Below are positions 4,804 through 9,032 of a DNA stretch of 9,032 bases, piece after piece. Where the stretch lies: positions 1,605 through 10,636 of the forward strand of contig MGQT01000080.1 of the NCBI GenBank assembly GCA_001797935.1, read 5' to 3'. How positions within the stretch are numbered: the first letter of the stretch is position 1; every line of letters starts with the position of its first letter. The notes below the pieces were generated by a model. That model saw nothing but the letters and a program-made list of their open reading frames with translations. It was not told the origin of the DNA and did not search any database. This DNA is from Deltaproteobacteria bacterium RBG_16_54_18. Its GTDB lineage: Bacteria; Desulfobacterota; B13-G15; RBG-16-54-18. The translations under genes were made by a program, and so were the position numbers.

Positions 4804-7116
4804 ATGCATAAACTTCGCAAGGCCGAACGGCGCAAGCGAAAAAGAGAATTATTTATTATCATTGGGCTCGCCCTCTTTGCCATCGGTATTACCTTCCAAA
4901 TGCTCCATCTCCCGCAATTGAGTAACCAAGTACCCGTCGGGAGCAATATCCTGCTCTTTAGTATCATCAACATTAATCTTATCCTCCTCGTCCTTTTGAT
5001 TTTTTTGGTGGTCAGAAACCTCGTCAAACTGCTTTTTGAGCGCAAGAGGCGGGTTTTGGGCACACGTCTGCGAACAAAATTGGTGGCTGCCTTTGTCTCC
5101 CTCTCGCTGGTCCCTACCATGCTCCTCTTTTTTACCGCGGTCATCTTTATCACGCGCAGCGTGGAGAGCTGGTTTAACGTCCAAGTCGAAAGTTCTTTGC
5201 AAGGTTCTTTGGAAGTGGCACAGACCTACTATCGTGATCTTACGAAAAATACCATCCACTACAGCCAAGAGGTAGCCAACCTTGCCTCCTGGGATATGAG
5301 CGAGAAGAATTTAAAGGTCCTCCTGGAGGCTAAAAGGAAAGAATACGATCTCGCCTGGCTTGGCATGGTCACTGCGCGGGGCACGTTGGTGCTTGAGGTA
5401 ACCGATCCCGCCCTGAGCAATGTGAGCGGGTTGCCGAAAGAGTCCATACAGGAAGTGTTGAGGGGGAAGGACATGTCGAAGATCTCTCCTTACCCTAGTG
5501 GTGGGGAGATCATCTGGGGTGGCACTCCCTTGTACAAACAAGATAAGCGCTTTAAACCCAAAAAGGGGAAAGGGCTCGATGATTCCCCCTCTGACCCCTC
5601 TTACGGTGTCTCGGGGGTTTATGGAGACGCCGGTGAAGCTGCCCGATATAAAGAAATCACCGAAAAGAGGATTGTCGGAGGGGTGATCGCAGGGCATTAT
5701 GTCCCGCAAAACCTGGCGGCTAAGATGAAGGATATATCCGAGGCCTTCGTAGATTACCGGCACGCGCAGATCTTGAAAAAACCCCTCACCACGAATTATA
5801 TCATCATCTTTCTGCTGATTACGTTGGTAATCATTATGTCAGCCACGTGGTTTGGCTTTCGTCTCGCCAAGGAGTTGACCGTCCCCATCATGGAACTGGC
5901 GGAGGGGACCCGGCGGGTTGCCAGCGGCGATCTCGATTTCCACATTGATGTGGAGGCCGAGGATGAAATTGGTACCCTCGTTGGCTCCTTTAACAAAATG
6001 ACCAACGACCTCAAAACCAGCAAGGGACAGATCGAAGAGGGCACGCACACGCTGCGGCGAGCGAATCTGGAACTTGAGCAACGGCGCAAATACATGGAGA
6101 TTGTTGTTGAGAACGTTGCGGCAGGCGTACTTTCCTTTGATAAAGAGGGAACGATTACGACGGTCAACAAGTCCGCCGAACAGATGCTCGATCTGAGGGC
6201 CGATGACATTTTGGGGAAAAACTATCGCAAGGTCCTACAGCCGGAATACCGCAAGATCACGAGGGCGCTGATCCAAGAGATAAACACAACCCGCAGTGAG
6301 AGTATCCAAAAACAAATGGAAATTACGTTGCGAGACAAGGTCCTCACCGTCCTTGCCAGTGTAAACATCCTGCGCGACGAGCGGGGTGAATACCTGGGGA
6401 TGGTAGCGGTCTTTGATGACTTGACCCATCTCATCAAAATGCAGCGGCTCTCCGCGTGGCGGGAGGTGGCACGGCGCATCGCCCACGAGATTAAAAATCC
6501 GCTGACGCCGATCCAGCTTTCCGCGCAGCGAATTTATAAAAAATATCGTAACACGATAGAAGGTGATGCACAGGTATTTGAAGAGTGTACGAATACTATT
6601 ATTCACCAGGTGACCGAACTGAAGAATCTCGTCAACGAGTTTTCCAATTTCGCCCGCATGCCCGCCGTTACCCCGACCCCCAACGATCTCAATGAGATCA
6701 TCAGCTCAAGTCTCGTCCTTTTTAAAGAGGCACATCGAGATATCCGTTTCAATTTTTTTCCCGACCCGCAGCTTCCCATCTTCAAGGTGGACCGCGACCA
6801 GATGAAACGGGTGCTCATCAATATGTTGGACAACGCCGTGGCCGCAGTCGACGGTAATGGGGTGATAGAGATAGAGGTGAAATTCGACTCTACCTTACAA
6901 ATGGTCACCCTCGAGATAAGGGATAACGGCTGCGGAATTCCCGACGAGGATAAACCCAAGCTCTTTGAGCCCTATTTTTCCACCAAGAAGTCGGGCACGG
7001 GATTGGGCTTGGCCATCGTCAATGCCATCATCTCCGATCACAATGGGTATATCCGGGTGCGGGACAACCATCCCAAGGGAACAAAGTTCATTATCGATCT
7101 CCCCCTCAGGCAGTGA
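4804..7116 (+). CDS. NtrY-like membrane sensor histidine kinase
   Basis: The 770-residue protein is an inner-membrane two-component sensor kinase. Three N-terminal membrane segments lie near residues 16-34, 49-70 and 93-116. A region of about 215 residues follows, probably outside the membrane, then a fourth segment (332-354). Cytoplasmic domains are HAMP (about 354-405), PAS (about 430-540), HisKA with RIAHEIKNPLTPIQ and phospho-acceptor His561, and an ATPase domain with N box (Asn677), DNGCGIPD (707-714) and GTGLGLAIV (731-739). The block RRVLGTRLRTKLVAAFVSLS before segment 3 is typical of NtrY. All catalytic motifs are intact. No response regulator (NtrX) is in the window, so its partner and signal are unknown. 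A lysine-rich stretch (245-256) lies in the sensor region. ATG 4804 has AAGGA at 4792-4796. The gene starts about 75 bases after rnpB without an evident promoter, so read-through from rnpB is plausible. Confidence 0.92.
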   Translation: MHKLRKAERRKRKRELFIIIGLALFAIGITFQMLHLPQLSNQVPVGSNILLFSIININLILLVLLIFLVVRNLVKLLFERKRRVLGTRLRTKLVAAFVSLSLVPTMLLFFTAVIFITRSVESWFNVQVESSLQGSLEVAQTYYRDLTKNTIHYSQEVANLASWDMSEKNLKVLLEAKRKEYDLAWLGMVTARGTLVLEVTDPALSNVSGLPKESIQEVLRGKDMSKISPYPSGGEIIWGGTPLYKQDKRFKPKKGKGLDDSPSDPSYGVSGVYGDAGEAARYKEITEKRIVGGVIAGHYVPQNLAAKMKDISEAFVDYRHAQILKKPLTTNYIIIFLLITLVIIMSATWFGFRLAKELTVPIMELAEGTRRVASGDLDFHIDVEAEDEIGTLVGSFNKMTNDLKTSKGQIEEGTHTLRRANLELEQRRKYMEIVVENVAAGVLSFDKEGTITTVNKSAEQMLDLRADDILGKNYRKVLQPEYRKITRALIQEINTTRSESIQKQMEITLRDKVLTVLASVNILRDERGEYLGMVAVFDDLTHLIKMQRLSAWREVARRIAHEIKNPLTPIQLSAQRIYKKYRNTIEGDAQVFEECTNTIIHQVTELKNLVNEFSNFARMPAVTPTPNDLNEIISSSLVLFKEAHRDIRFNFFPDPQLPIFKVDRDQMKRVLINMLDNAVAAVDGNGVIEIEVKFDSTLQMVTLEIRDNGCGIPDEDKPKLFEPYFSTKKSGTGLGLAIVNAIISDHNGYIRVRDNHPKGTKFIIDLPLRQ

Positions 7117-7131
7117 GGGACTCAACCATCC

Positions 7132-7160
7132 TTGAAAAATTTTTCAACAGTTGTTACACT
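7132..7160 (+). promoter_or_regulatory. extended -10 promoter upstream of smpB
   Basis: TTGAAA (7132-7137) and TACACT (7155-7160) are spaced by 17 bases, and TG at 7152-7153 gives an extended -10. The predicted start is near 7167, about 20 bases before ATG 7189. The -35 box is embedded in a perfect 16-base inverted repeat, TTGAAAAATTTTTCAA (7132-7147). This promoter probably drives smpB and the tmRNA together. Confidence 0.6.
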
Positions 7161-7188
7161 GTGGTCAAAGGGCGCAAGGTGAGGGCAG

Positions 7189-7656
7189 ATGAAACAACAG
7201 CAAGGGATAAAGCTCATTGCCCAAAACCGTAAGGCACGGCATGAATATACGATCGAAGAGAGTTATGAAGCCGGCATGGTCTTGAAGGGAACGGAAGTCA
7301 AGGCCCTGCGGGACGGGCGGGTAAACATCAAGGACGGGTATGCGAGGATCAAAAACGGGGAGCTCTTCCTGATGGATGTGCATATCAGCCCTTACGCCTT
7401 CGGCAACCGCTTCAACCATGATCCCTTGAGGCCGAGAAAACTCCTCATGCACGGCAGCGAGATACATCGCCTGCACGGCAAGGTACGGGAAAGGGGATTT
7501 GCCCTGATACCCTTGAGTATCTATTTTGCCCACGGCAGGGTCAAGGTGTCGTTGGCCCTGGCCAAGGGGAAAAAGTTATATGACAAGCGACAGGCATTAA
7601 AGAGCAAGGAAATGGCAAAGGAGGTGCAGCGCGCGCAGCGCGACCGGAGAGATTAG
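7189..7656 (+). CDS. smpB: SsrA-binding protein SmpB
   Basis: The 155-residue protein has the family's usual length. SmpB binds the tRNA-like part of tmRNA and brings it to stalled ribosomes, so that the broken message is released and the unfinished protein tagged for proteolysis. Hallmarks are IAQNRKARHEYTIEESYEAG near the N-terminus, LKGTEVKALRDGRVNIKDGYARI, the HISPYAFGNRFNHDPLRPRKLL block, IPLSIYFAHGRVKVSLALAKGKKLYDKR, and a lysine- and arginine-rich tail that occupies the mRNA channel. ATG 7189 is preceded by AGGTGAGGG. Its RNA partner ssrA begins 25 bases after the stop, the closest possible functional linkage. Confidence 0.97.
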   Translation: MKQQQGIKLIAQNRKARHEYTIEESYEAGMVLKGTEVKALRDGRVNIKDGYARIKNGELFLMDVHISPYAFGNRFNHDPLRPRKLLMHGSEIHRLHGKVRERGFALIPLSIYFAHGRVKVSLALAKGKKLYDKRQALKSKEMAKEVQRAQRDRRD

Positions 7657-7681
7657 CACACCATGTGCGTTCATTCGCTGT

Positions 7682-8029
7682 GGGGGCGAAATGGGTTCGA
7701 CGGGGGTAGAGAGATAAGAGGTGCATGCCGAGGTCCCAGTCCTCGTAAAACCATGGGAACCTATATAATTGCCAACTATGAGTACGCTTTAGCCGCCTAA
7801 AGTGCGGTTAACGTCCTCCTGATCTCGCCTGTAGGCTTGGGAAGGACGTCAGACATGCAGGCTAGCTTCCTCTGATGCTTATAAGGAGGGGGTGAAACGC
7901 CATAAGCTAGCCCTTTAGTGATCCTGCCTGGAGGAGCTCCAGAGGGTGAAACCAAAATCCGGGATACGCATGTAGATCCTCTTATGGACCTGCTTTCGGA
8001 CGCGGGTTCGATTCCCGCCGCCTCCACCA
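7682..8029 (+). ncRNA. ssrA: transfer-messenger RNA (tmRNA)
   Basis: This is a one-piece tmRNA of 348 bases. The 5' end GGGGGCGAAATGGGTTCGAC and the 3' end GCGGGTTCGATTCCCGC plus CGCCTCCACCA form the alanine tRNA-like domain. Acceptor GGGGGCG (7682-7688) pairs with CGCCTCC (8019-8025), with a single G-U wobble at the third pair, and CCA is encoded at 8027-8029. The tag reading frame at 7771-7800 encodes ANYEYALAA and stops at TAA. The rest forms the pseudoknot ring. No strong promoter lies between smpB and this gene, so it is probably cut from a joint transcript. A small hairpin GCACA-CCA-TGTGC (7656-7668) lies just before the mature 5' end. Confidence 0.96.
7771..7800 (+). other. tmRNA tag-peptide reading frame
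   Basis: The resume codon GCC is followed by codons for NYEYALAA and TAA, giving a nine-residue encoded tag, ANYEYALAA, after the alanine carried by tmRNA itself. The ALAA end is the recognised degron for ClpXP and related proteases. Confidence 0.9.
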
Positions 8030-8054
8030 ATTATTTTCAGGACTCGTTTCTTCT

Positions 8055-8090
8055 TACGTTCTGAACTCCATAAACGTGTTAATCTTTTTT
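8055..8090 (+). terminator. weak candidate terminator after tmRNA
   Basis: TACGTT (8055-8060) can pair with AACGTG (8073-8078), including one wobble, around a 12-base loop. Six T follow at 8085-8090 after a 6-base gap. The stem is weak and the gap too long for a convincing intrinsic terminator, but nothing better lies between the tmRNA and rdgB. Confidence 0.3.
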
Positions 8091-8152
8091 GAGGCCTGCG
8101 GCCGCGGGCCTCAGAGTGAGGCCCTATCGCCGCGGCATTGACCAGGGAAAAG

Positions 8153-8158
8153 TAAGGA
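8153..8158 (+). promoter_or_regulatory. ribosome binding site fixing the TTG start of rdgB
   Basis: TAAGGA ends 5 bases before TTG 8164. No ATG or GTG near this point has a comparable site, and the resulting protein length equals that of E. coli RdgB. Confidence 0.7.
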
Positions 8159-8163
8159 TAGCG

Positions 8164-8757
8164 TTGAAGCAGCTCGTCGTCGCGACAGAGAATCAAGGCA
8201 AGCTCCGGGAGATCGAGGAATCCTTACAAGGAATCGGGGTACAGATTATATCTCTGAAGGGCCTCCCCCCTCTTTCCCCCGTTGATGAAGACGGCTCTAC
8301 CTATCTGGAAAATGCCCTCAAAAAGGCGAGGGCGGTGGCTGTGCACTCCGGCAGATTGACCATTGCCGATGATTCCGGCCTCGAGGTGGACTACTTACAA
8401 GGCGCCCCTGGTGTACGCTCCGCCCGTTTTGCCGGTGACCAGGCATCGGATGCGGATAACAACGGTAAGCTCTTGCAACTCCTGGCAGGTATCCCCGTTG
8501 CCGAGCGGGGGGCCCTGTTTCGCTGCGTCATTGCGATCGTCACGCCCCGGGGGCGGGAGGCATGGGTAGAGGGTCAATGCCGGGGTGTGATCTTGGAGCA
8601 GGCGCGCGGGAATAAAGGGTTCGGCTATGACCCCCTGTTTTCTATTCCTGAACTCGGCAAGACCTTGGCCGAGCTCCCCCTTGCCGTCAAAAACAGGATA
8701 AGCCATCGGGGGCGAGCCCTGGCCGCCCTCAAGGCGGTGCTACCGGATTTTCTCTGA
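8164..8757 (+). CDS. rdgB: XTP/dITP diphosphatase (RdgB/HAM1 family)
   Basis: This cytosolic enzyme cleaves non-canonical purine nucleoside triphosphates (XTP, dITP, ITP) to the monophosphate and pyrophosphate, keeping deaminated purines out of DNA and RNA. With the TTG start it is 197 residues, the usual family length. Motifs are VVATENQGK (5-13) with the phosphate-contacting Lys13, ADDSGLEVDYLQGAPGVRSARFAG with Asp69-Asp70 in the catalytic region, GFGYDPLF (152-159) for base recognition, and SHRGRALAAL (180-189). A longer reading frame reaches back to 8089, but its extra 25 codons run through a GC-rich hairpin and look non-coding. The gene follows ssrA by 134 bases and ends 12 bases before the tRNA-Pro -35 box. 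I see no separate promoter for it. Confidence 0.94.
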   Translation: MKQLVVATENQGKLREIEESLQGIGVQIISLKGLPPLSPVDEDGSTYLENALKKARAVAVHSGRLTIADDSGLEVDYLQGAPGVRSARFAGDQASDADNNGKLLQLLAGIPVAERGALFRCVIAIVTPRGREAWVEGQCRGVILEQARGNKGFGYDPLFSIPELGKTLAELPLAVKNRISHRGRALAALKAVLPDFL

Positions 8758-8769
8758 GCGAGCCGAGGC

Positions 8770-8798
8770 TTGGCAACGGGCGCCGAGAAGGGTATAAT
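8770..8798 (+). promoter_or_regulatory. sigma-70 promoter of tRNA-Pro
   Basis: TTGGCA (8770-8775) and a perfect TATAAT (8793-8798) are spaced by 17 bases. The predicted start near 8805 lies just before the mature tRNA at 8814. Confidence 0.8.
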
Positions 8799-8811
8799 CG
8801 TGAGCACGATT
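8796..8811. repeat. perfect inverted repeat over the tRNA-Pro -10 box and start
   Basis: AATCGTG (8796-8802) and CACGATT (8805-8811) are exact complements separated by AG. The repeat covers the end of the -10 box and the predicted transcription start. It could be an operator, or a chance repeat. Confidence 0.5.
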
Positions 8812-8813
8812 GT

Positions 8814-8890
<77 letters not shown>

Positions 8891-8916
8891 TGCGAGTAGG
8901 ATTGAGGGTAATCCTC

Positions 8917-8945
8917 TTTACAACCACCGGTATCGGTGATATACA
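8917..8945 (+). promoter_or_regulatory. extended -10 promoter of tRNA-Arg
   Basis: TTTACA (8917-8922) and TATACA (8940-8945) are spaced by 17 bases, and TG at 8937-8938 forms an extended -10. Between the boxes lies a perfect short inverted repeat, CACCG-GTAT-CGGTG (8925-8938). The predicted start is near 8952, about 16 bases before the tRNA. Confidence 0.6.
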
Positions 8946-8967
8946 GCGGAGAAGTTTGTTAACGCAG

Positions 8968-9032
<65 letters not shown>

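Noticed and set aside
8090..8113. Strong hairpin TGAGGCC/GGCCTCA as a terminator after tmRNA
   Set aside because: The T-run lies before the stem on the + strand and becomes an A-run after it on the - strand, so it does not fit an intrinsic terminator in either direction.
8089..8163. An upstream extension of rdgB by 25 codons (TTG 8089 or GTG 8116)
   Set aside because: No ribosome site precedes these starts, the stretch runs through the GC-rich hairpin, and the shorter form has a good site and the normal family length.
7682..8163. Integration site of a mobile element at the tmRNA 3' end
   Set aside because: tmRNA genes are frequent targets, but no repeat of its 3' end and no integrase follow; rdgB comes directly after.

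Overview
The window reads as ordinary chromosomal DNA of a Gram-negative bacterium. A deltaproteobacterial (Desulfobacterota-like) lineage is my best guess. It rests on the NtrY-type kinase architecture, the bacterial A-type RNase P RNA, the stand-alone biotin-dependent carboxyltransferase and the smpB-ssrA-rdgB-tRNA order. This is inference; no marker in the window settles taxonomy. All recognisable genes are on the + strand. Several have very good sigma-70 promoters (TTGACA-like and TATAAT-like boxes, spacing 16 or 17).

Layout. Positions 1-195 hold two overlapping hairpins and a strong promoter. 196-1752 encodes an acyl-CoA carboxylase carboxyltransferase subunit, closed by a clear intrinsic terminator, so it looks monocistronic. 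1831-2062 is intergenic and carries a promoter for a membrane-anchored protein of unknown function (2075-2788). A promoter-tRNA(CAT)-terminator unit follows (2943-3173). Next come a coiled-coil zinc-ribbon protein (3197-3913), an RNase HI-family protein (3920-4378), and the RNase P RNA gene rnpB, whose 5' end overlaps the end of the RNase H gene. A large NtrY-like sensor histidine kinase (4804-7116) follows with no obvious terminator or promoter in between. Then come smpB (7189-7656), tmRNA ssrA (7682-8029), the nucleotide-sanitising enzyme rdgB (8164-8757), tRNA-Pro(TGG) and a tRNA-Arg(TCT) cut by the window edge, the two tRNAs each with its own promoter.

Functionally, most of the window is RNA and nucleotide housekeeping: tRNA maturation (RNase P), RNA-DNA hybrid removal (RNase H), ribosome rescue (SmpB plus tmRNA), nucleotide pool cleaning (RdgB) and tRNAs. 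One membrane kinase is embedded in the middle and one metabolic carboxylase subunit sits at the left edge. No CRISPR array, transposase, integrase, toxin-antitoxin or defence gene is visible, and I see no sign of a new multi-gene system. The points worth a second look are mainly at the RNA level: the rnpB/RNase H overlap, the CAT tRNA identity, a possible attenuator before the zinc-ribbon gene, and perfect inverted repeats over three promoters. At the protein level it is the altered substrate pocket of the carboxylase.
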